Below, piece after piece: positions 24,198-33,891 of a stretch of DNA of 64,000 nt; the stretch's first letter is position 1, and each line of letters starts with the position of its first letter. The notes beneath the pieces are model-generated. The model was not told the origin of the DNA. It searched no databases and saw only the letters and a list, made by a program, of their open reading frames with translations. This DNA is from an uncultured Acetatifactor sp. (GTDB taxonomy: Bacteria > Bacillota > Clostridia > Lachnospirales > Lachnospiraceae): NCBI GenBank assembly GCA_949840885.1, contig CATKYJ010000007.1, positions 62,001 to 126,000 of the forward strand, written 5' to 3'. Both the position numbers and the translations under genes were made by a program.

Positions 24198-27158
24198 CTA
24201 AATCTCCAACCCCTCAAAAGGCCGATTCCGCGCCGTCTCCCGCTGTCTGTCATACCGTTCCCTGCCCCGGGCGGACGCTTCCTCCACAGCCTCACGAAAT
24301 CCTGCCGCGGACAGCCTCACGGCGCCGTCCCCCCAGATGATCATCTGCTCCAGCCTGTCCGATGTGGCCACGGACACATGGTACTTCTTTCCGATCTTAT
24401 GCACGGTTTTTTCGATATACTGGTCGGCAGTCTCTGCCTCCCTGGTATAGACCACATAGATATTGTGGTACTTCTGCACGGAGCCTGTGTTCCCTTTCAC
24501 CTTATAGGCATCAAAGACCAGAATCAATGTGCATCCCGCGAACCCCTGATAATTACTGCAGATATCCATCAGCCGGTCCCTGGCGCTGTCGATATTCACC
24601 TCCGCCAGATCGTGGAGATCCGCCCAGGCGAAGATGATATTGTAGCCATCCACTAAAAGGTATTCTTCCTTTTTTTCGCAGCCCCGCCGCGGGGACGCCA
24701 TGGACACCCCTTGCGCGTTTCTGTTCTCCCCGGAGCCGGAAAGCTGTCCCCGGCCGAAGTCCTCACGCCCAACATGGCCGCCCCCGGAATTGTCATCATC
24801 GCAGTCCCTCCCCGCCTGGTTCTCCCGGGGCAGCGCCCTGCCCGTGTTTTGCTGATAATAGCGGTAAGGCGTATAATCGCTGCTGCTTTTTCCGTAAGTC
24901 CGGGTAAAGATCTCCTCGATTTCCTCCTGCGTGATATAGTCTGAGCCGGACTGCCTCCCGCCGTCAGCCGCTCTTGCCCTGCCGGCCGCCGCTCCTCTGT
25001 CCCTGGCCGACATTCCTCTTCCGGCTCCGGTCCCGTGGGATCCGGGCCCTCCGGGCACCGACTGCGTCCTTCCGGTTCCGGACCAAGGTCCCTCTCCCCC
25101 GGCGCTGGATATGTCCTCCGCTTCGGCTCCCTCCGCCTCTGCAGCGCACATCGTCTCTTTCCACCCGCTCTCCAAATGGGCATACTCCGGCACCTGATCC
25201 CAGGGCACCACAAAGCCCGCCCCATGGGCGCAGAACACCGAGGAAGCCGGATTCTCCAGATCCGCATCCGGATAGTAGCCAAACTGCTCTATCACCTGTT
25301 CCGCGTTGTGGCAGGGCTCATATCCTTTCAGACTGCAGCTAAGCCTACCCAGCCCTCTGGTATAGGCATTCACCTCGCTCTGGTATCCTCTCATGGCCGC
25401 GGCCGGGGCGCTGCCGTTGAGAATCGCATACTCCCCCTCCATCCGGGGCGTGTCAAACCGTCCGCACATTCTCTGTATGTCGGACATTGCCCTGCCCACC
25501 TGCCCGGCAGGCACCTCCAGGATAAACGACAGCACAGGCTCCAGCAGCACGCTCTCGCTCTGCATCAGCCCCTGTCTCAGGGCCCGGTAGGTAGCCTGCC
25601 TGAAATCCCCGCCCTCGGTGTGTTTGAGATGGGCCCGGCCCGTCAGCAGCGTGATCTTCATATCCGTTATAGGCGAGCCTGTCAGCACCCCCAGATGAGA
25701 GCGCTCCTCCAAATGGGTCAAAATCAGCCGCTGCCAGTTCCTGTCCAGCACGTCCTCGCTGCAGGCGCTGGCAAACTGCAGACCGCTGCCCGCCTCTCCC
25801 GGCTCCAGCAGCAGATGCACCTCCGCATAGTGGCGCAGAGGCTCGAAATGTCCGATGCCCTCCACCGGACCCGCAATGGTCTCCTTGTACAGAATCCGGC
25901 CGTCCGTAAATCCCACCTCCAGGCCGAACCGCTCCGAAATCTGTCTTTTTAAGACCTCTATCTGCACCTCGCCCATGACCTGCACATGAATCTGCGGCAC
26001 ATATTCTTTTCCGATCCCATGACTTCCCTTGCCTCCCGCCGTCTTCTGCCAGACCACATGGAGCTGCGGCTCTTCCTCCTCCAGCCTGCGCAGCTGTCCC
26101 AGCACTTTCACCTCGTCGCTGCCCTCCGGCAGCACCAGGCCGTAAGTCAGCACGGGCACCAGAACAGGAAGTTCATTGCGGCTCTCCTTTCCCAGTCCCT
26201 GTCCCGCAAAAGTCTTGTCCAGCCCTGTCACGGCACAGATGCCCCCTGCGGCCACCTCCTCCACGGCCTCATATTGCGCCCCGCCGTAGATTCGCAGCTG
26301 ATTCACTTTCTCCTCCCAGACCTCCGAATCCGTCCCCGCACTGTCCGCATTGCTCACGGGCATCCTCACCCGCAGAACGCCCCCTGTGACTTTCAGATGG
26401 GTCAGCCGGGTTCCCGCGCCGTCTCTGGATATCTTATACACCCTGGCGGCAAAGTCCGCCCCGTATTCCGGGCATATGACATAGCGCCTGATGCCTCCAA
26501 GCAGCTCCAAAAGCCCCTCCATCCGCAGGGCAGAGCCAAAATAACAGGGAAAAACATGACGCTTTTCTATGGCCTGCGCCACGGAAAAGTCCGCCAGCTC
26601 CCCTGTCTCCAGATACTCTTCCAGCAAGGCCTCATCACACATGGAAAGGCTCTCCCAATGAACCTCCCCTCTCTCCTCCGCCTCCGGACCGAATTCCAGG
26701 CACCCGCCGTCCAGCTTCGCCTGAAGTTCACTGAGGAGCTTTTCCTTGTCCGTATCCGGCTGATCCATCTTGTTGATAAAAAGGAAAGCCGGGATCCTGT
26801 ACTGTCCCAGGAGCCGCCACAAAGTCTGCACATGTCCCTGCACGCCGTCAGACCCGCTGATAACCAGAATCGCATAGTCAAGCACCTGCAAAGTGCGTTC
26901 CATCTCCGCGCTGAAATCCACATGCCCCGGGGTATCTAACAGTGTAATATCCAGTCCCTCCCAGAACAGCTGGGCCTGCTTGGAAAATATGGTGATGCCC
27001 CGCTCCCGCTCCATGGCATAATTATCCAGAAAGGCATCCTGGTGATCCACCCTGCCCAGTTTGCGAATCCTGCCGCCTGTATATAAAAGCCCCTCCGCAA
27101 GGGTTGTTTTTCCCGCGTCCACATGGGCCAGCAGACCGATGCAAATATGTTCACCCAC
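24198..27158 (-). CDS. TetM/EF-G-like translation factor GTPase fused to a C-terminal NYN (YacP/Rae1-like) domain
   Basis: 986 aa from GTG 27158, 7 nt after GGAGG; an in-frame ATG at 27182 precedes that site. GTPase motifs: G1 LAHVDAGKTTLAEG (~10), G2 MERERGITI (~48), G3 LLDTPGHVDFS (~75), G4 FINKMDQPD (~130). EF-G domains II-V follow to ~residue 660 (for example MGEVQIEVLKRQISERFG). A Gly/Arg/Ser-rich linker with ITQEEIEEIFTRTYG spans ~665-815. The last 165 residues are a PIN-like NYN domain: YLLVDGYNIIFAW, LILVFDAYKVKGN and VATSDRLEQ carry the acidic catalytic positions. The first part is related to ribosome protection proteins; the NYN part resembles Rae1, which cuts mRNA in the ribosomal A site. 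A combined ribosome-directed nuclease role is inferred. Tetracycline resistance is not implied. Confidence 0.9.
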   Translation of the reverse strand: MGEHICIGLLAHVDAGKTTLAEGLLYTGGRIRKLGRVDHQDAFLDNYAMERERGITIFSKQAQLFWEGLDITLLDTPGHVDFSAEMERTLQVLDYAILVISGSDGVQGHVQTLWRLLGQYRIPAFLFINKMDQPDTDKEKLLSELQAKLDGGCLEFGPEAEERGEVHWESLSMCDEALLEEYLETGELADFSVAQAIEKRHVFPCYFGSALRMEGLLELLGGIRRYVICPEYGADFAARVYKISRDGAGTRLTHLKVTGGVLRVRMPVSNADSAGTDSEVWEEKVNQLRIYGGAQYEAVEEVAAGGICAVTGLDKTFAGQGLGKESRNELPVLVPVLTYGLVLPEGSDEVKVLGQLRRLEEEEPQLHVVWQKTAGGKGSHGIGKEYVPQIHVQVMGEVQIEVLKRQISERFGLEVGFTDGRILYKETIAGPVEGIGHFEPLRHYAEVHLLLEPGEAGSGLQFASACSEDVLDRNWQRLILTHLEERSHLGVLTGSPITDMKITLLTGRAHLKHTEGGDFRQATYRALRQGLMQSESVLLEPVLSFILEVPAGQVGRAMSDIQRMCGRFDTPRMEGEYAILNGSAPAAAMRGYQSEVNAYTRGLGRLSCSLKGYEPCHNAEQVIEQFGYYPDADLENPASSVFCAHGAGFVVPWDQVPEYAHLESGWKETMCAAEAEGAEAEDISSAGGEGPWSGTGRTQSVPGGPGSHGTGAGRGMSARDRGAAAGRARAADGGRQSGSDYITQEEIEEIFTRTYGKSSSDYTPYRYYQQNTGRALPRENQAGRDCDDDNSGGGHVGREDFGRGQLSGSGENRNAQGVSMASPRRGCEKKEEYLLVDGYNIIFAWADLHDLAEVNIDSARDRLMDICSNYQGFAGCTLILVFDAYKVKGNTGSVQKYHNIYVVYTREAETADQYIEKTVHKIGKKYHVSVATSDRLEQMIIWGDGAVRLSAAGFREAVEEASARGRERYDRQRETARNRPFEGLEI

Positions 27159-27200
27159 CTGTCTTCCTCCTTGCCGTCTCATAGTTCCTTGTGTCTTACC

Positions 27201-27229
27201 ATACTATCATAAACCATGGGACTTTACAA
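27201..27229 (-). promoter_or_regulatory. Promoter of the TetM-like/NYN gene
   Basis: Minus strand TTGTAA (27224-27229), 17 bp, TAGTAT (27201-27206), about 40 bp before the GTG start. Confidence 0.55.
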
Positions 27230-27252
27230 GGCGGAGAAAAGAGCACGTCCTT

Positions 27253-29901
27253 TCACAGCCATTTTAAACGCCCTTTTCGATCCAATACAGAAATCATCCC
27301 AAAAATTCCTATGGCCAGAATTGACAGGAACATTCCCATATATACCTGCATGGGTGAGTACACAAATTCTACTGTATGTTCTCCTTCCGTCAATTCAACT
27401 CCCATCATTGCGCCTGCAATCAATGTGGCATCTTTCCTTTCCCCATCCACATACGCTTTCCACCCCCTGTCATATGGGATAGAAGTATATAGCAAGTTAT
27501 CTTTTCTGACCTTTATGGTACCTTTGAGGCCTCGTGAAGTATATTCCCATACATCCAACGTTTCATCTTTAAGCCTGTCATAAGCGCGTTCGAATGCATC
27601 CTGTCGAAATATGCTTACAAATACCCTTAAGTCCCCGGATCTCCCGCCCCCTATCTCTGAGCTGACAGAAAAAATTTCACCCTTTTTATAGGTTCCTGCC
27701 GGGAAAAAACTTCCGTTTTCATAAATGATATGATCACTGGAATCTCCATTAAACAAGATACTTGCCGTATTTTCCGCCTTGCCCTCCGGCCTCAAATCCA
27801 TAAAGGCATATGCACATCCATCCTCCGGCATTTCATAATTATACTTGAATTTACCCTTTTCCGACTCATCAGCATCTTCTGAGGGCTGATAATGATATAT
27901 GCCGTAATCCTGTCTTGTCACATACAGATTCCGATGTCCCACATGAATCATATCCAGTGCTTCAAATACATTTTCTTCTGTTCCTGCCGCCGTTTTCAGG
28001 AGATTATTCTGTATTTCAAAGGGAGTTTCTCCTTCAAAATTAAAATCCGCCATTTCTTTCTCTACCATAAAACCGATCGGAAGGTACGCCTCATTTCGAT
28101 ATACATAAGTATCGCCTGACTGACTGATGGGTGTAAGATACTCCTGACACACAGCTTGGGTGCCACAGGATATAAAATATTTCAGATTCAGAAAAGCATT
28201 GTTTACCGGTGTCGAATCCAAAGCATAATACCGATTTGCCGCCTGCCATGCAACAAGCCCCATCTGCTCAAACACTTCCGTGACAGAGCCATTGGCGGTG
28301 GAAGAAAAGAAAGCTGTCCCATAATAGCCATACAAAGCCGGGTCATTCCACCCGTGCTTTTTTGCAAACTCTGTCCTATAAAAACCATTCTTTCCCTCCA
28401 TAGCTTCCATATTCGTAAGAGCCTCCTTTACCTCCTCGTACCGATTGGGATAAACCGTCCTGTCCGTAGTCCCCACTGCCCCGATTCCGGACACCACAGA
28501 GGGTACCAGTTCCAAGCCGGCAGCAACTGCCAAAAGCAGCGTCGTTGCCTTTCTTTTCAGCTTCTTTTCCACCGCCAGTATAACGATAGTCATATAAATA
28601 ATCAAAAGGAGCAAATTTTTCAGCAGAATCATTCCCGTCGTTTCGGATTGAAACATACCCATAAGGGATAGCGCCGTGCCATGCTCTTTTTTATACCGAT
28701 AAATTTGATCTGCGGCAATCACAAAAAAGTATAAGGCTCCGCCGGCACATACAAATATTCCGTCCTTTTTTCTCAGCATATCCATGCCGGAAAACCCTTT
28801 GTAAGCCAACATCACCATAAGAAACGAAAAAAGAAAGGTGTAACGATAAGGAAGAGAATTGGTGACATGAAACCCATGCCATATATAGTCCAGCACATTC
28901 ACATTGGTACTGATTAACAGCGCCATAATTGCAGCCGTATATGCTGCCTTTTCCCTTACCGATACTTTCCCCAGTCTGTAAAATGCAAAAAGCAAAATGA
29001 TGCTGAGTAAGCCGCTGTATAGATAGGGATTCCCTCCCATGGCTGTCGGCTTCACATAAGCCATAGAATGAAAGATTGTCTCTGCCCAGCCTCTGACCAC
29101 GGACCACCCGGTCGGTGCATTGCCGCTTTTATAAGCACTTTGAAGTCCAACCCATGCCGGCAATGTCACGATAGCCGACATCATAACAGATAAGGCAGAA
29201 AATAATATGATATTCCTGAGATTGCGCCCTAGCGCTTTCCGTTCATTTCTATGGACCGCACATTGCACAAAGAAAAAAATTACAGTAAACATGCATACCA
29301 TAAACCCTATATAATAATTCATAATAATTGCTGCTGCAAGCGATATTGTATACAGCCTGTATTTTTTCTCTTTTACAAGTAAAAATATGCCAGCGGCTAC
29401 CAATGGAAATACGGCGAAAGTATCAAGCCACATGATATTCCAATAATAGCCAATTGTCCAACCGCACAGTGCGTAAAACGCAGAAAAGATTATAACGGAG
29501 CAGTCATCCCTGCCGTTTATCTTATGCAGAGAATATGCGCAGAATGAACCCGCCAAGCCTATCTTAATCAATATCAGAAATGTAAATGCCTCTCTGAGCC
29601 AGTCAGCGGGAATAAATACAGTCAGCAGATTCAAAGGACTCGCCAAATAATATGCAATCAAAGACACAAAATCAGTTCCCAGACCCAGCCGCCAGCAGTA
29701 AAGCAGGGATTCCCCGCTTTTCAATTTTCTCGCTAGTTCGACTAAAAACGGATAGTATTGATTCCATGCATCTACCACCAATACCTGCCTGTCACCAAAG
29801 GGATATATCTTAAGCAGTGCAAATGTCGTAAGCATAATAATGAAAGGAACAGCAAATGCCATCAGATAAATGTGCACGGTTTTCTTCTCTTTCATTCCCA
29901 T
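27253..29901 (-). CDS. YfhO-family membrane protein
   Basis: 882 aa from ATG 29901, five nt after GAGG. At least 12 membrane helices occupy residues ~10-470; the first extracellular loop holds DRQVLVVDAWNQYYPFLVEL (~35) and SGESLLYCWRLGLGTDF (~65), conserved in YfhO (PF09586). An extracellular beta-rich domain (~480-845) ends in a last helix with the YTSIPYDRGWKAYVDGE motif (~810). YfhO proteins are GT-C-like and in Bacillus and Listeria glycosylate teichoic acids. The gene stands alone between the GTPase and surface protein genes, with a terminator on its upstream side. Confidence 0.92.
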   Translation of the reverse strand: MGMKEKKTVHIYLMAFAVPFIIMLTTFALLKIYPFGDRQVLVVDAWNQYYPFLVELARKLKSGESLLYCWRLGLGTDFVSLIAYYLASPLNLLTVFIPADWLREAFTFLILIKIGLAGSFCAYSLHKINGRDDCSVIIFSAFYALCGWTIGYYWNIMWLDTFAVFPLVAAGIFLLVKEKKYRLYTISLAAAIIMNYYIGFMVCMFTVIFFFVQCAVHRNERKALGRNLRNIILFSALSVMMSAIVTLPAWVGLQSAYKSGNAPTGWSVVRGWAETIFHSMAYVKPTAMGGNPYLYSGLLSIILLFAFYRLGKVSVREKAAYTAAIMALLISTNVNVLDYIWHGFHVTNSLPYRYTFLFSFLMVMLAYKGFSGMDMLRKKDGIFVCAGGALYFFVIAADQIYRYKKEHGTALSLMGMFQSETTGMILLKNLLLLIIYMTIVILAVEKKLKRKATTLLLAVAAGLELVPSVVSGIGAVGTTDRTVYPNRYEEVKEALTNMEAMEGKNGFYRTEFAKKHGWNDPALYGYYGTAFFSSTANGSVTEVFEQMGLVAWQAANRYYALDSTPVNNAFLNLKYFISCGTQAVCQEYLTPISQSGDTYVYRNEAYLPIGFMVEKEMADFNFEGETPFEIQNNLLKTAAGTEENVFEALDMIHVGHRNLYVTRQDYGIYHYQPSEDADESEKGKFKYNYEMPEDGCAYAFMDLRPEGKAENTASILFNGDSSDHIIYENGSFFPAGTYKKGEIFSVSSEIGGGRSGDLRVFVSIFRQDAFERAYDRLKDETLDVWEYTSRGLKGTIKVRKDNLLYTSIPYDRGWKAYVDGERKDATLIAGAMMGVELTEGEHTVEFVYSPMQVYMGMFLSILAIGIFGMISVLDRKGRLKWL

Positions 29902-29950
29902 AGACACCTCATATCATAATATTGTTCGCTATTCAGCAAACTTCACAAGG

Positions 29951-29980
29951 AGAAAGGCTGCATAAAACTGCAGCCTTTCT
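29951..29980 (-). terminator. Hairpin after the surface protein gene
   Basis: AGAAAGGCTGCA (29951-29962) pairs perfectly with TGCAGCCTTTCT (29969-29980); 12 bp, 6-nt loop, 13 bp past the stop at 29993. The T-tract is poor (CTCCTTG) but stem strength and position support termination. Confidence 0.65.
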
Positions 29981-29992
29981 ATTGTTACATCA

Positions 29993-32413
29993 TTACTTTA
30001 CAACCTTTTCCTTGCTTTCTTCGCGCTTCTTAACTGCTACTGCTGCAAACGCTACATTCACAACAGCATATAAGAGCATCAGCAAAGTCCATTTGTCCAC
30101 AATGACCATCGGATTGCTCATATCTTCTGTCAGTGCGAAAGTAATTACAGCCAATACTGCAGGAACAACACTGAGAATCCGGATGAATCCCTTTCTCCTT
30201 AATTCTTCCTCCTCAAACTCGTCCACATCCTTGTTCTTTCCTGTGAAATAAAGCGTCAACAGGGTAAGACTCGCAAATGCAGTAAGGATTGCCAGAATCA
30301 GGTTCAGAAGTGCCCATCCCTTTCCTACAGTTTCTCCCATTGCTGCCAGAGGTGTCTCATCTTCCTCGATATCCTGTATCTCTGTCTCTTCAACAGATTC
30401 GGCAGGTTCGTCTTCCTGTGTTTCCTCAGGCTCCTCTTCAGGTTCTGCTTCAGGTACCGGGTCATCCGGAATATCGGTCTCCTCCTCTTCAGGATCATCA
30501 GGTGTTACAGGAGTAGCCGGGATATTCACCGGCGCAGGGGCTGCATCCATCTCTGCCGGGGCAGCGGGCGCTGCTGGGACATTCGGCACTTCATTTGTCC
30601 CATCATCAGCAGGAGGAGTCCCTGGTGTCGGATTTTCCGGTGTTACCGGATTACTCGGAACTGTGGGGGCCGTCGGAGGCACAGGGGCGCTGGGCTCTGT
30701 CGGGACCGTTGGAGGCACAGGATCGCTGGGTTCTGTGGGTTCCGTCGGGTTCGTCGGCGGCTCTGTGGGCTCCGTCGGGTTCGTCGGCGGCTCTGTGGGT
30801 TCCGTCGGGTTCGTCGGCGGCTCTGTGGGTTCCGTCGGTTCCACAGGTGCACCCTCTTTCCATACCGGAATAAGCGTCAGGTCTTTCTCCGGCTCAATTT
30901 CCTGACCAGGCTCATACTCTTTACCATCCTGATCCCTCCACTTGTCCAGCTCTTTTCCCTCCGGCGGCATGATACTGTCTTTTCCAGGCAAGGTCACTTT
31001 TCCTTCATCAAGTGTCAGCACCTTATCCGCATCAGTACCATCATTCCATGTACCTTTGCCATCTGCCGTTCCGTCACTGTCTTTCACCGTCACTGTAATC
31101 TGCTTCCACTGAGCAACATAAATAATTTCATCTTGCTCATTTGCATCTTTTGCACCTACCGTAGGCCGCAGTCCCACAGTCCCATTATACTGATTGCCTG
31201 TAGTCAATTTCCAGCCGATAAAAGTATAGCCTTTTCGATTCACATTACCTGAAAATCCTGGAGTTTTGTCTCCTGCGTTCAGCCCTCCGTGAGACTCATC
31301 ACCGAAAAATTCCCCATCTGCACCGTCACGATAAATAACTGTATATGTTTTAGCGTAAACATATTTTAACGTAATAACGTTGCTTTCAGGTTCTTTCACC
31401 AATACCAATGGCTCCGGATTGCTGTCCGAAAAAGTAAATCCATACCTCTCATCATCTACTGTATAAAAGTTCCAGCCGGGATTTTCATCTGCAAGCTTCT
31501 GCCCATATACCTCGTCGCCAACAGACCCGTCCCGTGCAGCTCCTGAAACCGTTGCTACTTTAGTGCCATCAATATAATACTCTCGTACTACTTTGTAAGT
31601 CGTAGGATCTGCTTTCTTCCATACAGCATAAAGTGTCTTACTGACCGGGTTGGCTACGCTGCCTTTCCCCTCTTCCCAATTTAGACGAATGCTTTCGCCT
31701 CCTGTATAAGCAGCTTTCTGGGCATTGGGATCTTCACTCCATCCCAGGAACTTGTAACCAGTTTTTGAGGGAGTTGCAGACGTAACTACTAAATCAGTAC
31801 TGGTATTAGCAACCTTTCTGCGCGTTGAAGCAACCGTTGTACCCCCCCGGGTATCATAGTTCAATACATAATCAGCGTTGACAGTCACTTTAAAATCAAC
31901 AATGTCATAATAGGTATTGAAGTTACCAGGAATTGTATGATAATGTCCACAAGATCCCCATCCGCTCTCTGCACTATAATAATAGCCATATTCAAAATAT
32001 AGTCTTACGGATGTCCTTCCCGGTTTAACAGCCGTATAGTTAAATTGGAGACACGGCGTCCCTATATAAGAATTACCATAGTCGTTTCCCGCAAATTTGC
32101 CCCAGGCGTAATCACCGGAAATAATGTCATCATGTGTGGCATCTAGATTATTATACTCATCAGGAATATATTCGCTTAATACAATCCATGGAAACGTATT
32201 ACAAGTATTGGTAGAACGTGGTAATCTCTGATAAAACCCTTCCTCTCCAACTTGTTTAGTTGCTGTTCCTGCATTTATCTTTTTACCAAGTATTGCCTGA
32301 TTGTAAGCTGCCGATACAGAAATACTCGGTATGCTAAGGCACATTGCAACAGTTAGCAATAAGGTAACCGCCCTCCTGCATAGAGCTTTAGCACAACATC
32401 TCTTAGATCTCAT
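29993..32413 (-). CDS. Large secreted surface protein with Listeria-Bacteroides-type repeats and Pro/Thr/Glu spacer
   Basis: 806 aa from ATG 32413 (8 nt after AAGGA), which gives a good signal peptide: MRSKRCCAKALCRRAV then a hydrophobic core to ISVSAA. The body (~residues 60-430) is beta-rich; three InlB-B/Flg_new-like modules are seen by YKFLGWSEDPNAQ ... KTLYAVWKK, YTFIGWKLTTGN ... IIYVAQWKQ and ELDKWRDQDG ... LTLIPVWKE. A 100-residue spacer repeats EPTEPPTNPT four times, then an acidic stretch (~600-690). The C-terminus has three hydrophobic helices rather than LPXTG, so it is anchored in the membrane. Control by the riboswitch upstream suggests an adhesin or matrix protein produced in response to c-di-GMP. 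Confidence 0.88.
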   Translation of the reverse strand: MRSKRCCAKALCRRAVTLLLTVAMCLSIPSISVSAAYNQAILGKKINAGTATKQVGEEGFYQRLPRSTNTCNTFPWIVLSEYIPDEYNNLDATHDDIISGDYAWGKFAGNDYGNSYIGTPCLQFNYTAVKPGRTSVRLYFEYGYYYSAESGWGSCGHYHTIPGNFNTYYDIVDFKVTVNADYVLNYDTRGGTTVASTRRKVANTSTDLVVTSATPSKTGYKFLGWSEDPNAQKAAYTGGESIRLNWEEGKGSVANPVSKTLYAVWKKADPTTYKVVREYYIDGTKVATVSGAARDGSVGDEVYGQKLADENPGWNFYTVDDERYGFTFSDSNPEPLVLVKEPESNVITLKYVYAKTYTVIYRDGADGEFFGDESHGGLNAGDKTPGFSGNVNRKGYTFIGWKLTTGNQYNGTVGLRPTVGAKDANEQDEIIYVAQWKQITVTVKDSDGTADGKGTWNDGTDADKVLTLDEGKVTLPGKDSIMPPEGKELDKWRDQDGKEYEPGQEIEPEKDLTLIPVWKEGAPVEPTEPTEPPTNPTEPTEPPTNPTEPTEPPTNPTEPTEPSDPVPPTVPTEPSAPVPPTAPTVPSNPVTPENPTPGTPPADDGTNEVPNVPAAPAAPAEMDAAPAPVNIPATPVTPDDPEEEETDIPDDPVPEAEPEEEPEETQEDEPAESVEETEIQDIEEDETPLAAMGETVGKGWALLNLILAILTAFASLTLLTLYFTGKNKDVDEFEEEELRRKGFIRILSVVPAVLAVITFALTEDMSNPMVIVDKWTLLMLLYAVVNVAFAAVAVKKREESKEKVVK
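30645..30845. repeat. Coding repeats of the Pro/Thr/Glu spacer
   Basis: On the minus strand, 33-bp units encode PTEPTEPPTN-type repeats, at least four near-identical copies between 30720 and 30845, then degenerate PSDPVPPTVP-type units. Near-identity suggests recent expansion and possible length variation between strains. Confidence 0.8.
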
Positions 32414-32449
32414 AATTCCATTCCTTTCTTTACCAGCAATTGCAGCTAC

Positions 32450-32540
32450 AAAGCATCTGGCAGCCAGACATAGTATCATAGTACCCTTTGCTTTGCGTCC
32501 TGTTATTTCTAACGCTTTGCCGAAATTTCCACCGCTTTCC
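32450..32540 (-). ncRNA. Cyclic di-GMP-I (GEMM) riboswitch
   Basis: On the minus strand, 5' to 3': GCAAAGC (32520-32514), a GTTA-GAAA-TAAC stem with a GNRA tetraloop, then the hallmark AGGACGCAAAGC (32501-32490), GGGTAC and finally CTGGCTGCCAG, which matches the family's tetraloop-receptor side and closing P1b strand. The aptamer ends ~40 nt before the start codon of the surface protein. No intrinsic terminator follows, so control is probably at the level of translation. The sequence departs from consensus in parts of the second stem. Confidence 0.75.
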
Positions 32541-33159
32541 TTTCCGCTCTGCCGCCCGCGATGGCGATGGCCGCAGAGCCTCCTAAACTGGCGGTGCGTT
32601 TCCTGCCATAATCGATACACTCATGCTTTCTCTCCTTTCTTTTCTATTATGCAATCACAGTTCCTGCCCCCGGGCTGATTTCCTGCCACAGGATTTTCAA
32701 TTTCCCAAGTGCCGGAAACCTGTGAAAACATCCCCCTCTTTCTTCGCATTCAAAAACCGTACCTGTCATGATAGCATATCCGCTTTCAAAAGCAGCCTGC
32801 TTTGTATCATTTCAGCGTACGGTCATTCAAAAGCATCAGGCAAAAGTTATGGTTTTCTTCCGCCTTTCTGCCAAACTATTCATGGCATAAGAGGACACCT
32901 GTAGCTTAAATACAGCAAGTTTCCTTGTTCGCAAAGCTGTGTGCCTCTATGTGTCATGCGCAAAATCTACCTGGTAAAAATATCAGGCATATAACCGCCG
33001 CATACACAAAGCAGTCAACTTTATTAAAAATCCTATAATGCCTATATAAATATCCGCATTTCCTATTTTTTTCAATTAGCGTCAAAGATATTGTATCATA
33101 AACCGCTCCATTATTCAATCTTAGATTCTTTTTCCCATTGCCATCCCCGGAACACGGAA
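32541..33159. other. Gene-free leader and spacer upstream of the riboswitch
   Basis: No gene is evident. Between 32541 and 32640 the minus strand has structured GC-rich sequence (for example GCCATCGCCATCGCGGGC), probably leader of the riboswitch transcript. The rest is A+T-rich with several possible -10 boxes on the minus strand near 33095. A clear promoter was not found. Confidence 0.4.
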
Positions 33160-33541
33160 TGCTTGACATCTGGAATCCCTGGAGGCGGGAGAGGAGCCCT
33201 TTGCCGAAAAATGCCCCTACTATGAATACTATCATTTCGTAAAAGGCAACCCCGGCTCCAATACCTGGTACCAGGTGGGTTCTACGGATTATTACTACGA
33301 GGGTGTATTCTGGAGTGGCATGCCCGATGTGAACTTTGAAAGCCAGGCATTGCGGAAAGAATTTAAGGGAATCGTGGATTTCTGGCTGGCCAAAGGTGTA
33401 GGCGGATTCCGACTGGATGCGGTAAAGGAATTTTACAGCGGAGCCGCCGGTAAGAACGTGGAAGTGCTGACCTGGCTCAACGACCATGTAAGCCTCCGCC
33501 CCGGACACTTACCTTCCTACAGTGTCATGGTTCTGCGGTAA
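33160..33541 (+). pseudogene. Alpha-amylase family (GH13) fragment
   Basis: An open frame running from ~33170 has no start or N-terminus of a GH13 enzyme. It encodes YYEYYHFVKGNPGSNTWYQV, YYEGVFWSGMPDVNFES (domain B and the conserved DVN), and FWLAKGVGGFRLDAVKEFY, the region around the GH13 catalytic nucleophile Asp (GFRLDAVK). The frame ends after SLRPGHLPSYSVMVLR at TAA 33539. Both the first ~180 residues and the C-terminal half are missing, so this is a remnant of maltogenic/oligo-1,6-glucosidase-like enzyme. Confidence 0.88.
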
Positions 33542-33583
33542 AGGACTCGGTAAAAGAAACAGACTGATTCGCTGCGAAAAAGC

Positions 33584-33612
33584 TTGACACCGGCATCAAA
33601 ATCCTTTATATT
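33584..33612 (+). promoter_or_regulatory. Promoter of the TPP-riboswitch/thiT unit
   Basis: TTGACA (33584-33589), 17 bp, TATATT (33607-33612), giving a leader of ~300 nt that contains the TPP riboswitch. Confidence 0.75.
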
Positions 33613-33750
33613 AAGCTATAAACACAGCGGCGGATTCATTCTTGGATTTTCTGCTGTCATACATCCCGCGGCAGGAGCCATACGCCGGAGAGCGGATCTT
33701 TGTCATTTTGATTCTGCTTTGCCGCCAAAGGACTCATTGCGCGGGAATCA

Positions 33751-33848
33751 TTGCTAGGGGAGCACATCGCTGAGATTGAGACGGAGCCAGATCCTCTCTA
33801 ACCCTCACTACTTGAACCGGATAATACCGGCGTAAGGAAGCATAGCAG
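33751..33848 (+). ncRNA. TPP riboswitch (THI element)
   Basis: Conserved core in order: TAGGGGAGC, GCTGAGAT, ACCCTCACTAC, TTGAACCGGATAATACCGG, CGTAAGGAAGC, with the closing P1 pair TTGCTA / TAGCAG. It binds thiamine pyrophosphate and controls the thiamine transporter gene 75 bp downstream through the hairpin at 33892-33923. Confidence 0.95.
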
Positions 33849-33891
33849 CAGACATTTTGTACTTTTTTATGTCTCCGGCTGCCGATGTCGT

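Noticed and set aside
24653-25342. Long open frames on both strands (up to ~300 aa) inside the TetM-like gene
   Set aside because: High G+C with strong codon bias in the GTPase frame leaves other frames open; the translations are Arg/Pro-rich without motifs.
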